Source: Portulaca oleracea (taxonomy: Eukaryota; Streptophyta; Magnoliopsida; Caryophyllales; Portulacaceae). From it: a DNA stretch of 64,000 bases. Below are positions 45,983 to 57,744 of the stretch, one piece after another. The position numbers were made by a program, and so were the translations under genes. The DNA lies in assembly GCA_029582165.1 (NCBI GenBank), contig CM055874.1:34037383-34101382 (forward strand). The letters are read 5' to 3'. The notes under the pieces are model-generated. The model saw only the letters and a program-made list of their open reading frames with translations, ran no database searches and had not been told where the DNA came from. Position 1 is the first letter of the stretch. Every line of letters starts with the position of its first letter.

Positions 45983-46516
45983 CATCTTCAGTCGTCCAAC
46001 GGTTGCCACCTAAAGGCCTCCGACAACATCATCAACATCTCCAGTCGTCCAACGGATGCCACCTAAAGGCTTTTGACGACATCATCAGCACTAGCAGCAG
46101 TCGTCCAACGGTTGCCGCCTAAAGGTTTCCGACGGCGTAATCAGCATCTTCAGTCGTCCAACGGTTGTCACCTAAAGGCCTCCAACGATATCACCGACAT
46201 CTTCAGTCGTCCAACAGTTGCCACCTAAAGGCCTCCGACGATATCGTCAGCATCTTCAGTCGTTCAACGGTCGCAACCTAAAGGCTTCCAACGACATCAT
46301 CAGCATCTTCAGTCGTCCAACGGTTGCCACCTAAAGGCTTCCGACGACAACATCAGCACCAGCAGCAGTCGTGCGACGGTTGTCACCTAAAGGCATCCGA
46401 CGACATCACCAACATCTTCAGTCGTCCAACGGGTTCCACCTAAAGGCCCCCGACGACATTACCGACATCTTCAGTCGTCCAATGGTTGCCACCTAAAGGC
46501 CTCCTACGACATGAAA
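45983..46516. repeat. 53-bp tandem array in the Tat 3' untranslated region, about ten units
   Basis: The anchor GTCGTCCAACGG recurs at 45991, 46044, 46100, 46153, 46206, 46259, 46312, 46368, 46421 and 46473. Steps are 53 bp, with two of 56 and one of 52. Each unit also has CCACCTAAAGGC and CCGACGACATCA. The array ends about 135 bp before the purine tract. Hypervariable tandem repeats at this place are known for Tat/Ogre elements and have been proposed as a source of satellite DNA. Confidence 0.93.
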
Positions 46517-46651
46517 GGGATCATCTTCACTCAGGACACCGTTGAAAGGCATCATCTTCGCAGAAGACCACCGACAGCATCCATCTCCTAGTCACAGACG
46601 TCAAGCAGTCAGCATCTCAGGTTACTTTGACCTTCGTCCTGTTCGGACTTG

Positions 46652-46669
46652 ATCAAAGTGGGGGCTCTC
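46652..46669 (+). other. Polypurine tract of the gag-only Tat element
   Basis: ATCAAAGTGGGGGCTCTC ends directly at the TGTAGACACC that opens the LTR. The mirror-image tract lies beside the LTR at 36255. Confidence 0.85.
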
Positions 46670-48435
46670 TGTAGACACCGGAGTTTGTACCGGGACAAGT
46701 GTACAAATCAAGCATAACAAGAAAAGAGGCTAGCATGAAAGAAAATCCAATGGGCCTTCCTCAATCAAAAGCTACTAGGCCAACCCATCACAAAAAGCCT
46801 TCATTTTCCACCCTTTCAATACACATATGCCCACCATTTCGAATCCTTTTTTTTCCACAAGTCTTGTTGGCCCTATTTATTTTGATAAGAGCAAAGTACA
46901 CATCATAAGCTTTCCAACGCCTTTTGAATTGCCTCAATCGAAGTCCGGATGAAAGAGTTATGGTCGTTCGAAGTTGCACTTAGCCAGTTTTAAAAGCCCA
47001 GTGGGTTTTATTAATTCCCAGGCCCAGAAAGCTGGCCCAAGACGCGCCTCCAACCCAGATTTTTGAAAAAACCCGCAGGGGTTTTGATTTCAAACAGCGG
47101 CCCGCCAACAAACGCCACGTCATCGATCCGTGCCATGCATTATTATAACCCCCTGGATTTTTAATTTTTTCTCTGATTTTGGCGCCATGATCACCCCATG
47201 CAATCCCATGAAAAAAGCCCCACGTGTTTGACCTCGCTTGAGTGTAATCAAAACCCGCAGGGGTTTTATTTTTTCCATGGTGGAAGGGCTTGCTCTTTGG
47301 GATGTGTCTCCCTCCATTTCCCCTCCAAAACACCCATCCTTCTCCTATAAATACCCCCTCCATTTTCACTCACTAGAATCAACTATTATCATCCATACTA
47401 CCAAAACTCTCTCAAAATCCTCTCATACCTATGTCCATACTTTCTTAAACCCTTTTCTCTAATCATTCATCCACTATCATTATCGATTCACTTCATCCAT
47501 AAATTCTCATATCCAAGTCCTATCCTACCATACCCAAATCTCCACTTCATTCAAGTGTCTCTTCAAGGATTTGTCAAGAGAAGTTCGGTCCATCCATCGT
47601 CATACCAACATTTTAAGTGAGGTTTGAGCACCTTTTATTTCAATCATGTAATTGTATTCGTTTATTACTTTACATGTACATTATTTTGTAAAACATTTCT
47701 TTTTTTCTACATTTGCATGTTCGGAATATAATTTTGTGAAATATATTAAACTTCTCCCCTTTTCATTTCAAAGTTCGATTTTAGTAGAGTCTGTTTTTTA
47801 ACAGGCGGATTCAAGGGTTCTTATAACTCTTGAATTCGTAACCTTACCCCCGAACCTAGAAATCGGGTTTCGTAGACCGGAGTTATTTTGCTTTATTTTA
47901 TGGTTTGTCGGTTTCCTTAAATCGGCTGGCGACTCTTTAACTCTTTTTGCAATCCGTTTAATTATCTACAATATTAGCATTTGCATGAAAATAATTTAAA
48001 AAGTAATTTAATGCATTCTTCTCACCAATTCAAGACTAGACCCAAGGGAAATGGGCCAGAAATTGATAAAACCCCTGATGGTTTTATCAATTTCCATCCA
48101 CCTTTCTCTGGGCCGAGGAAATAAGAGGCCCAGCCCAGGAACTGTCAAAACCCCTGTGGGTTTTGACGAGTTCTGGTGGTCCGCTTGCTCCTTCTTGGGT
48201 CTGGATCTGGTGTTTGGGCCGGTATCAAATCATTATTAAAATATTTTGTACAATTTCGAATATTAAAATAATATAAAACGGGTTTGTAAATAAATAAAGT
48301 TTCATCACCCGAAAAACAAATTTTGAAAATTAAAAATATCCTTATTTAATGATTAAGCAACCTTAGTCGGCTCCCGATCAATTAAGTAGCGCATCCGAAA
48401 CAATTTCCCCGAACGGAATTTTCTGGGTATCTACA
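46670..48435 (+). repeat. 3' LTR of the gag-only Tat element
   Basis: The 1,766-bp LTR runs TGTAGACACC...GTATCTACA. TATAAATA at 47346-47353 is the likely promoter. It carries hairpin words with AAAACCC/GGGTTTT arms at 47068-47086, 47250-47267, 48063-48090 and 48144-48167. GAACC follows at 48436 as the possible right target duplication. The 129-codon minus-strand open frame over 46980-47369 is a by-product. Confidence 0.85.
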
Positions 48436-49914
48436 GAACCTTGTTTGAATCTACAAAGGCCATAACTTTATTACCTTAAATATATTCCTTACCCCTCCTC
48501 AGAAACCTCCTTTACTTAAACCCTCACAAATCAATTCAAAACCAAGCCACAAATGTCCCCTTATATGCCAAACTGAAGACAACCCACCAAGTTTGATGAC
48601 AAACATTTTTTCAACTTCGGGTAAATAATGTATATTAAGCTTCTGCCAATTTTCAACGAGTCCTTAATAACCCTTTTACATGCTAGAGTGGTTTAGGAGC
48701 ATTCTAAGTTGTCCCTTGATTGTATAATAATTCAACTGCGGGAGAATGAGGTATATTAAGCTTCTACCAATTTCTAACAAGTCCTTAATAACCCTTTCAT
48801 ATGTTAGAGAGGTTCAAGAGCATTCTAAGTTGTCCCTTAATCATATAAGATTAATAATAGTCATAAAATCCAGTTTTTCGTTAGTTTAGATAGTTCCAAT
48901 TATGGCCTATCTTTGACATCCTTTTTTATCGAATTTGGGGATGAATTCTTAAGCATTCTTATAGTTCCCGAGGTGATCTTTCCAACAAGGTATTGTGCAT
49001 AATCAATGGAGGTCATTTGGTCCCTCAAAAGGCATACGCAAATTGAGGAGTAAATTATATTTACCCTATATGAGCTTTAGTGTAATAATTTTGACAAATC
49101 CCACCTTTGTGAAATAATTTTTAATCTTACCTCACTGGAGTTGTAAGTGTTTTTTTCCCTACTAGAGGTTTACTGTAATAATTGTTATACATCCCACCTT
49201 TGTGAAATAATTTTTACCCTACCTCACTTGAGTTGTAAGTGATTTTTACCCAACCTAAGGTTTATTGTAAGAGTTTCTCCGGGGATATTGTTTATTAAGG
49301 TTTATTGTAAGAGTTTCTCCGGGGATATTGTTTACTATCGCCTTTTATTTTTTCATTCCGAGTAGCTTATATAATGAAATGTTTGAACTGATAAGTATGC
49401 GCCAATAGTTTCCGTTGATTTGAACTAATTTACTTTTATTTCAATGAAGTTTATTTAATCTGGTAGGGTTTTTCTTTTATCGATTGGGGCTAACTAGAAT
49501 TGTTTTGGAATTTGCTTCATTTAATACAAATGACTATAAATTTTTTAAATCAATTTCAGAAACCTCTTCTCCTCTTTAATTATATTATGAATCAACAATG
49601 AGAAAACAAAACACATGAATACCATGCACATCTTATGGGAATGTCTCCTTCGGTGGCTCATATATGTTGGTGATATAGTGAGAGAAGTGCTCATCATGGA
49701 GTTCACCATCAAAGGATATCAAAATAGAACAATAGAAAATGGTTGTGATTGGAGCAGCGGGGGTATTTCCACATTCTAGCGGGAAATTGATGACGGATGA
49801 ATGATTTACCCTATCTATTACAAAAAATAATAAAAATTGATAAATAAATGATATCCCTAAAATAACACTTATATGAAACCTCGGGTTGGGTAAAAATTAC
49901 TTCCAGCTCCGCTG
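48436..49914. other. Unassigned sequence with tandem duplications
   Basis: A unit of about 120 bp is repeated twice (48617-48735 and 48738-48850; shared TATATTAAGCTTCT and GAGCATTCTAAGTTGTCCCT). A second repeat with CCCACCTTTGTGAAATAATT occurs twice between 49080 and 49240. A 38 to 39-bp unit AAGGTTTATTGTAAGAGTTT... is repeated twice at 49257-49333. I see no gene. Confidence 0.65.
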
Positions 49915-52884
49915 AGTCAACATCCTTTTGGGACAGCTATGGCAATTTGACCGACATGTGATACATAATGGGTTAGAGAACTCATATTCGTTTGTTCACA
50001 ACAACAAGAGAGTGAAATTTTCCCCCCTAACACCACATGAATTACTAACTACCAAACCCAAGGAGGAAAGTGAGAAACCTAAACACTTGAGTGAAACACG
50101 GGTAGAGAAATCCATAAGCAAGGGGAAGAAATTTCTAGCCTTATTCCTCTTAGAGGCCAATAAAAATGAGGAAGAGACACCTCTTCACCCTTGTAGCCCC
50201 TCTCATTTCCCGGTTCAACGACGTCTTTCCTATGGATTCACTTCCCAGCATCGAACATTAGATTGGCCTCATACCTAGGGCTCCCGAACCAAATAAGGCA
50301 CCATATCGTTGCAACCCATAAGAGATCAAGGAGCTTCAACGATAAGTGGGCGAGCTCATTTCTAGGGGCTTCGTTCGAGAGAATATGAGTCCTTGCTCTG
50401 TGCCCGTTCTCTTGGTGCCTAAGAAAGGTAAGACCCACTGGGTGTGCATCGACAGTCGACTTATCAACAATATCACCATCAAATACCGGTATAGGCTCGA
50501 CGACATGCTTGGTGAGTTGCATGGCTCTCATATCTTCTCCAAGATCAACCTCTAGAGTGGGTACCTTTCAAATCCGGACGCGGGATGGTGATGAGTGGAA
50601 AACGACCTTCAAAACCAAGGGTAGGTTGTATGAGTGGCTCGTCATACCTTTCGGCCTCTCCAACTCCCTTAACACCTTCATGAGCTTCACGAATGAGGTT
50701 TTGACGCCCTTCATCAGCAAGTTCGTGGTTGTTTACTCTAAGGACATCCTCGTCTACTCTAAGTGTGAGGCCTTGTACTTAGAGTTGGTCTTCAAGATCC
50801 TTCGCTAGCAAAAGTTGTTCGGTAAGCTCGAGAAATGTGAGTTTTTCACTCCACAAGTCACATTTCTTGGCTACATCGTCTCTGATCATGGGATTTACAT
50901 GGATCTCTCTCTAAAGTGGAAGTTATTCGATCATGGCCTATTCCCTCCAACCTCACGAAGGTAAGAAGCTTTCATGGCTTTGCTTCTTTCTATCGAAGGT
51001 TTATTGGGGGTTTTAGTACCCTCACGCCCCCCCCCCTCCCCTCAATAACGGAATGTATGAAGAAGGGTACCTTTGACTCTTTGATGGACCTGATCGGCCT
51101 AAGAATCCTTCGACAAGCTTAAAGCTAAGCTTGGTGAAGTTCCGATTCTCACCCTCTCCAACTTCTCTCAAGTTTTTGAAGTCAGCTATGATCCAAGCGA
51201 AGTGGGCATCAGGGTTGTTCTCATGCAAAATCAAGGCCCCAAAGCCTACTTCAGTGAAAATCTCAATGGTTCGAGGAAGTACTACTCTACCTACAAGAAG
51301 GAGTTCAATGCCCTTGTTCGTGCCCTCGGTCATTGGTCACACTACATGAGGCCTAGCCAATCTGTTCTTCACTTCGATCACGAGGCGCTCAAGTATTTGA
51401 ACAACCAACACAAGCTCAACACCCGTCATGCCAAATGGGTGGAATACCTCCAGAGCTTCAACTTTGTGGCCAAACACAAGAAGAGAGTTAATGAGGTGGC
51501 CGACGCTCTCTCCTGGAGACATGCACTATTAATGGTTGTGGAAGCCTGGGTCCTTCGCTTCCAATACATTCAAGGGTTCTACAAGGAGGATAAGGATTCC
51601 AAACCTCATCTCGAAGGTGATAGTGGCTCGTACGTGTTGCAAGATGGGTTCTTTTTTTAGGGAAAACAAAATGTGCACCCTAAGTGCTCATTGAGGAAGT
51701 TGCTAGTTAGGGAGGCTCAGGGTAGCGATCTTACCGGTCACTTCAGCATCAACAAGACCACCGACATGATCAAGGAACATTTCTATTGACCGAAGATGGG
51801 TGGCGACATGCATGATGTAATTTCCAAATGTGTCACTTACCACCATGCGAAGAGCCAATTCTACCAAGGGTTCTACACTCTGTTCCCTGTTCTGAATGGC
51901 CCTTGGGAGGACTTGAGCATGGACTTCATCTTGGCTCTTTCTCAAAGTTCTCGGGGTAAAGACGCGGTAACAGTAGTGGTGGATCCGTTTTCCTAAATAG
52001 CACATTTAATTTCCTACGATAAAACCAATGATGCTAGCTACATCTCTAATATTTTATTCTGGGAAAGTATGAGGTTGTACGGCATTTCGAGGACCATCGT
52101 CTCGGATAGGGACACCAAGTTCATCAGTCACTTTTGGCAGTCCCTTTGGAAGCTTTAGGGTATGAAATTTCCTTTTAACACATCCTATCATCCCCAAACC
52201 AACGGACAAACTGAGATCACCAACAAGACCCTCTCTATCTTGCTTCGGTGTCTTGTGAGCAAAAGTTTACAGGATTAGGACGTCAAGTTGTGTCATGTGA
52301 GCTCCCCTACAATCGAGCTCCGTCCAAAGCCACCGGCCACTTACTGTTCGAGACATGTTGTGGAGTGAATCCCCTCACTCCTCTCGAGCTCCCTCCGTTG
52401 CCCTTGGAGTCGAGAGTAAGTTTTGAGGCCAACGAGAAGGCTAAAGAGGTTTAAAAGCTTTAACAACAAATTCGGGCATGCATCGAGAGGATCAACAAGG
52501 TCTGCGAAGCTCGAGCCAACAAGAACCATGGAGCACACCTTCAAAATCGGGGACTTAGCTTGGCTTCATTTGAGGAAGGAACGATTTCCATCAAGGTGAA
52601 AGAACAAGCCCATGCGACGAAGTGATGGACCGTTTAGGATCACGGAGAATATTAACGACAACGCTTATAAGCTCGATCTCTCGGGAGACATGAGAGTCTC
52701 CTTCACCTTCAACATTAGCAATCTCGCTTCTTACATTGACGATGATGAGCCCAATGAGAATTTAACAGCAAATAATTTTCAAGAAGGGGATAATGAAGCA
52801 TCCCGAGGTCTTATTCCTCTCTCCTCATACAAACAAAGCAGGCGGTGTCGTTTAGTGGTCGTTGGAGATTCAATTTCCACTTGA
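49915..52884 (+). pseudogene. Ty3/gypsy pol: protease end, RT, RNase H, integrase, heavily broken
   Basis: Domains appear in the usual order. Protease C-terminus: ILLGQLWQFDRHVIHNG. RT from about 50340: [40 protein letters not shown] and [20 protein letters not shown]. The RT catalytic motif is [10 protein letters not shown], where the usual YxDD first Asp is Lys. RNase H: YYSTYKKEFNALVRALGHW and VADALSWRH. Integrase: MDFILALSQSSRGKDAVTVV, SDRDTKFISHFW and YHPQTNGQTE. A chromodomain-like tail was not recognised. Over a dozen stops and shifts are present. The order and the link to the initiator-Met primed gypsy copies in the window suggest a chromovirus-like lineage. Gag and the 5' LTR are missing. 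Confidence 0.88.
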
Positions 52885-53399
52885 TTTGGGGTCTTCGAAT
52901 TCGTCTTGGCATCCTTGGATTGGCCACACCTAAGGTTACATGGCCTTACACCAACCTCGAGGGCTTTTGGTCATCTACTTCCCGAAAACGAGTTAGTCTT
53001 TTGTCGGCAAGAAGCTAGTCGGGGTTCGTTATGTGGAGCAAAGGAACAAGCAAGAGGAGCAAAATGTGACATTAGGACAGTCATGATCGTGACGTTACAT
53101 GTCATGCCTGTGACATGGCTCTGTGGCCTTAGTCACGGCCATGACCTAACAGGTCATGCCTGTGACCTCTTTTGGAAACGTTTGGGCTGGGAATGGAAGT
53201 CATGCCCGTGACTGACCAAAGTCACGCTCGTGACCCTTCAGAGCGAAGAGTTTGTTCGAGAATCGGCAAGGGGTCACGTACTATGGCCACTGTAGAAGCC
53301 CTCTTGTTACAGGTACAAGGTCCTTAACCTCGAAGCCTTCCAAAGTCATTCAGTAGATTGCGCCTCAAGGATGTTCGGCATAGACATTGGGTTTTGACG
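52885..53399 (+). repeat. Likely 3' LTR portion of the gypsy element, with six GTCAYG..CRTGAC words
   Basis: The stretch follows integrase and is cut at 53400 by the Sirevirus. Six 14-bp copies lie at 53080-53093, 53101-53114, 53132-53145, 53153-53166, 53199-53212 and 53221-53234. Each has GTCAYG and CRTGAC arms around two variable bases. No LTR start is certain, and no second copy is in the window. Confidence 0.5.
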
Positions 53400-54207
53400 T
53401 GAAAGAAAAAAGAAGTGAAATCAGGGAAGCTTTCCGGAAATAAACCTTATCTATTTTCTTCATCCTCTTTCTACCCAGACTAATCGTTTGCTACTGTGTA
53501 GAATGCAGGAAACAATCGAACAAGAATTTGGAAAGAAAACAAATATGGACATTCTGGAAATCTCGCAAGGAAAGAATATGGAAGCAAAATCAGAAGGAAA
53601 GGCAAAGCTAAAGATACGAAGAATCCAACAGAATCGAATCTCAACGACTATACTCTGCAAAGCATCGAAAATCTCTATAAATTGAAGACTCGATTCTGAA
53701 CAAGAGTCATCGATTCCAAGGAAGTAATCGAGAGCTCAAAACAGAGAGATTGTGTTCTTATTTTGATTAATTTCTTTCGACGAGTAGAAAGAAAATTGGT
53801 TGTGAGAGATTTGTGTTTGAGTGCTTTCAGATTCTTAATGGATTTAGAATTGTGATAGGCTCTTGTAATCAAATCCTTGAAGGATTTAGGATCGAATTGA
53901 GGTTTCACCAAAACTGTGTTTGGTGAAGTGTTTTTCCAGAAACTTTGAAGCGTCCACAGCAAAGCGCTAGGTTCTGTTTGCAAAACCTAAGGTCATTCAC
54001 CTTAGGTTATCCTGTGTTCTATTTCAGTAAGATAAAGGAGGTTATTCAGTCTATTCTTATTGTCCTTTATTTTAAAGCTTAATCTTCCTTTATCATTTAT
54101 TGAATCTTAATTTACAAGGATTAAGATCCTAACGTCCTTTATCAAGTTCATATTTTGTGTAGAAAATTTCATAACCCTATTCACCCCCCTCCCCTAGGGT
54201 TCTTTCA
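53400..54207 (+). repeat. 5' LTR of the Sirevirus
   Basis: TGAAAGAA and TTCTTTCA form perfect 8-bp inverted ends. TATAAATT at 53676-53683 is the likely TATA box. The LTR is 808 bp and the primer site follows two bases after it. Confidence 0.85.
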
Positions 54208-54209
54208 AT

Positions 54210-54221
54210 TGGTATCAGAGC
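54210..54221 (+). other. Primer binding site of the Sirevirus
   Basis: TGGTATCAGAGC, continuing CCGG, matches the initiator-Met tRNA site exactly. Confidence 0.92.
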
Positions 54222-54255
54222 CCGGTCCACTGAAAATTCAGAGACTAATCGCTCT

Positions 54256-55597
54256 ATGGCAAAGATCATGGGAGATCACAACATGGGTGACTTAAGCCAA
54301 GGACGTTCATGGAACAAATCACCTTTGCTGAGAGGTGACAACTACAGAGTTTGGAAACGCCAAATGGAGATCTTCTTGAGAAATCAAGACGAGGACATTT
54401 GGGACATAGTCAATAAAGGAAATTATTCTACTCCCCAAAAGACTGTCGAAGATGGGACGACAAGCGACAAACCAAGATCTAAGTATACACCTGAGGAAAA
54501 AGAAAAGGCGAAGAAAAATACTCATGCACATTATCTTTTAATTTGCAGTCTTAACTCTAACGAATTTGAAAGAGTGTCTAATCTTAATACAGCTCAACCG
54601 ATATGGGATTACTTGGTCACAACCTATGAAGGAACAAATCAAGTAAAACAGACCAAGATCAGCATATTAGTTCAAAAGTATGAAGGTTTCAAGATGGAGG
54701 ACAATGAATCCATTGAGTCAATGTTCAAAAGATTCAGTGCAATTATCAACCATCTCAAGTCCCTTGGGAAATCCTATTCCAATGAAGAACAGGTTAATAA
54801 GGTCCTTCAGTGTCTTCCCAAGCATAAATGGGGACCAAAAGTAACAGCGATAGAAGAAGCCCAAGATCTAGAGACCTTGAAACTTGAAGAGTTGATCGGC
54901 AAACTCCTTGCACATGAAATACGATTGTATGAAGGAGATTGCTCTCAAAAGCACAAAAGAATATGGAGAAGAATCAGAAGATGAAGATGAAGAAACTATG
55001 GCTATGCTAGCCAAAGGATTCAAGCGTCTCTACAAAAGAAATCCAAGATTCCGTGGCTACTTGAAAGGATCATCCTCCAAAAGACCATCACCCAAAGGTA
55101 AGGCACCAACCAAAGATGAATATGAAAATAAATGCTTTGCTTGTGGTGCAACAGATCACATGGTAAGAGAATGTCCTTACGTAAAGAAAGCTAAGGAGCA
55201 AAATGACTCAAGAGAAAAGAAATTCAATGGAAAGGCTATGGTTGCCACCTGGAACAGTAGCGATTACAGTGAAAGTGAAAATGATTCTGAAGAAATTGCA
55301 AATCTGTGCCTCATGGCAAAGGACCTTGATGAAGCATAAACAAGTGATGATGATGAGGTATTTACTAATCTCTTTCTTAAATGCAATGAAAAAACTCAAA
55401 AACGGAGATTACTTAATCTGCTTGATTATATTGCAACTCTCACCGACAAAATTCGCTATCTCACTAGAATTGCTGAAACAAACACCAAAACCATAGCAAC
55501 CCAACTCAAAATAATTCAAAACCTTACCACATATAATATCAGTCTGAGAAAGGAAGTGCATCAAAATAGAAGGGAGCTAAACCATATTCTCAATTAA
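54256..55597 (+). pseudogene. Sirevirus Gag, one frameshift and one in-frame stop
   Basis: The N-terminal frame (54256-54984) has LLRGDNYRVWKRQMEIFLRN, IWDYLVTTYEGTNQVKQTKI and the LKSLGKSYSNEEQVNKVL stretch of the Copia capsid. A frameshift near 54920 leads to the second frame (to 55339) with an acidic run, a basic linker and the zinc knuckle CFACGATDHMVRECP. After a stop at 55337-55339 the same frame runs on to 55597 through a predicted coiled coil (IATLTDKIRYLTRIAETNTK). Apart from these two lesions it is well preserved. Confidence 0.85.
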
Positions 55598-55599
55598 GA

Positions 55600-57742
55600 G
55601 ATGAACCAAGTTCACTCTATCCTTCTTTTGATAACAAAGCCTCTACAGACAAACCAGGTTCACCAAGAGTTAAACCAAAAACCGTGCTTGTTCATAAACC
55701 TACCAGTACACCGAAGGTTAAACCAAAAATCAAAACCAAGTGGGTACCAAAGAAGCCAGACACACAACCTCAAAATAAAGAATATGTGCCTAAAAGGTCC
55801 AGTCCAAAGAAGGTATAATGTCCTTCAATGCAGGTATGCCTCAAGGCTCACAACGACCTCTAGTATTTGGACAGCGGATGCTCGAGACATATGACCAGAG
55901 ATCCAACCAAATTCAGAGAACTCAAGGACAACAAGAGTGGAAAGATAACGTTTGGAGACAAAAGCCAAGGGAAGATCCTTGGAGTGGTCAAGGTTGGTAA
56001 GAACTCAACGAACTGTATAAATGATGTATATTTTGTAGAAGGATTAGAATACAATCTCTTAAGCATTTCCCAATTTTGTGACAAAGGTGATAGAGTCTGG
56101 TTCAACAAAAATTCATGTGTTGTCGAAAAAGAGTCGCATGAGATAGTCCTTAAAGGACATCGGATGAACAACGTGTACGTTATTGACCTTAGTGATCCTT
56201 TGACCAATGACCTTACCTGTCTTAGAGATGCATCAGAAGAGTCATGGTTGTGGCATCGTAGATTAGGACATGTCAACATGAAAACCCTTCAAAAACTGAA
56301 ACTTCTAGGACTTGTTAGAGGACTAACATCACACACCTTTATCCGTGACAAATTGTTTGAAGCATGCACAAAAGGAAAGCAGACCAGAACCTCCTTCAAA
56401 GCCCTAACTCAAGTCGTCACCTCTAGATGTCTAGAACTGCTGCATATGGACCTCTGTGGACCAATACAATACAAGAGTCTAGGAGGACGTTCATACATAC
56501 TAGTCATTATTGATCATTTTTCAAGATTCACCTGGGTTTTATTTTTGAAGGATAAGACAGAAGCATTTCCTGAGTTCGAAAAGTTATACAAACAGATCAA
56601 GGTCCTTACATGTCTAACCCTAGTATCAATAAAGACAGATCATGGAAAAGAATTCGACAATCAAGATCAATTTGGAAGATTCTGTGATCAAGAAGGTGTT
56701 ACTCACAATTTTTCTGCCCCAAGGACACCTCAACAAAATGGTGTAGTTGAAAGGAAGAATCGGACTCTCGAGAACATGGTAAGAAAAATCATCTGTGAGA
56801 ATAATCTGCCCTTATTTCTTTGGGCTGAGATTATAAATGCTTCAAATTATATTCTCAACAGATGTACTATAAGGTCCTTCATGAAGAAAACACCATACGA
56901 GTTATTTAAAGGCAAAACGCCTAACATAGCTCATCTCAAAGCTATTGGATGCAAATGTTTCATACACAACAATAGCAAGAAGGCTCTAGGCAAATTTGAA
57001 CCAAGAAGTGAAGAAGGAATCCTAGTAGGGTATTCCTTATCTAGCAAAGCTTACTAAGTCTATGTAAAAGCATCCAAAAAGGTGGAAGAATCCATACATG
57101 TCATATTTGATGAGACTCTCACCTCCTCTACAAAAATGTCCTCTACAAAGTTTCAAATACATCAAGAAGATGATGAAGAGGACATTATTCGTGTCTTTCC
57201 ACAAGGTCCAATTCCACAAGATGAAGAACCTCCTCCAAGAGATGAACCAGAGATCCCTGAACAACCAGATTCAGAATAGGAGGAAGCAGATAATAATCAA
57301 GGACCTTCACAAGAAGGAAATCCTCTAAACAATGGTGGCCCCGAGCCATCCAACCTTGAGGATCCCACAAGGACCTCCAGGTTTAAACCTGCCCATCCAG
57401 CTGACAACCTTCTATCAGGGTTGGATACAGGTATTAAAACTCGCTCTTCACTTAGAAATTTTTCTGCATTCCATGCCTTTGTTTCACAGGTTGAGCCAAG
57501 TAAACCTGAAGAGGCACTAAAGGATAGCAACTGGATACTTGCAATGCAAGAAGAACTGAACCAGTTTGAAAGAAATAAAGTCTGGAAGCTTGTTCCAAGA
57601 CCAAAACACCATCCTGTGATTGGTGTAAAATGGGTCTTTCACAACAAGTTAGATGAACACGGAACAGTTACAAGAAACAAGGCCAAACAAGTTGCGAAAG
57701 GATACAACCAAGAAGAAGGCATTGACTATGAAGAAATCTTTA
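55600..57742 (+). pseudogene. Sirevirus pol: protease, integrase, N-terminal RT
   Basis: A basic Pro-Lys linker with KTKWVPKKPDTQPQ precedes the protease, with active site DSGCSRHMT (from 55870). Integrase lies in the 396-codon frame to 57057. It has WLWHRRLGHVNMKTLQKL (zinc-binding HH), HMDLCGP, KTDHGKEF (second Asp) and TPQQNGVVERKNRTL (catalytic Glu). The core DDE residues are intact. A stop at 57055 follows, then an acidic linker with another stop near 57278, and RT from about 57420: NWILAMQEELNQFERNKVWK and GVKWVFHNKLDE. RT ends at GIDYEE near 57740. Confidence 0.86.
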
Positions 57743-57744
57743 TA

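Noticed and set aside
45983..46516. Regular array resembling a CRISPR
   Set aside because: The 53-bp units are repeated along their whole length with no unique spacers, and it sits in a plant retroelement before the PPT.
46980..47369. 129-codon minus frame
   Set aside because: It is inside the Tat LTR and antisense to it.
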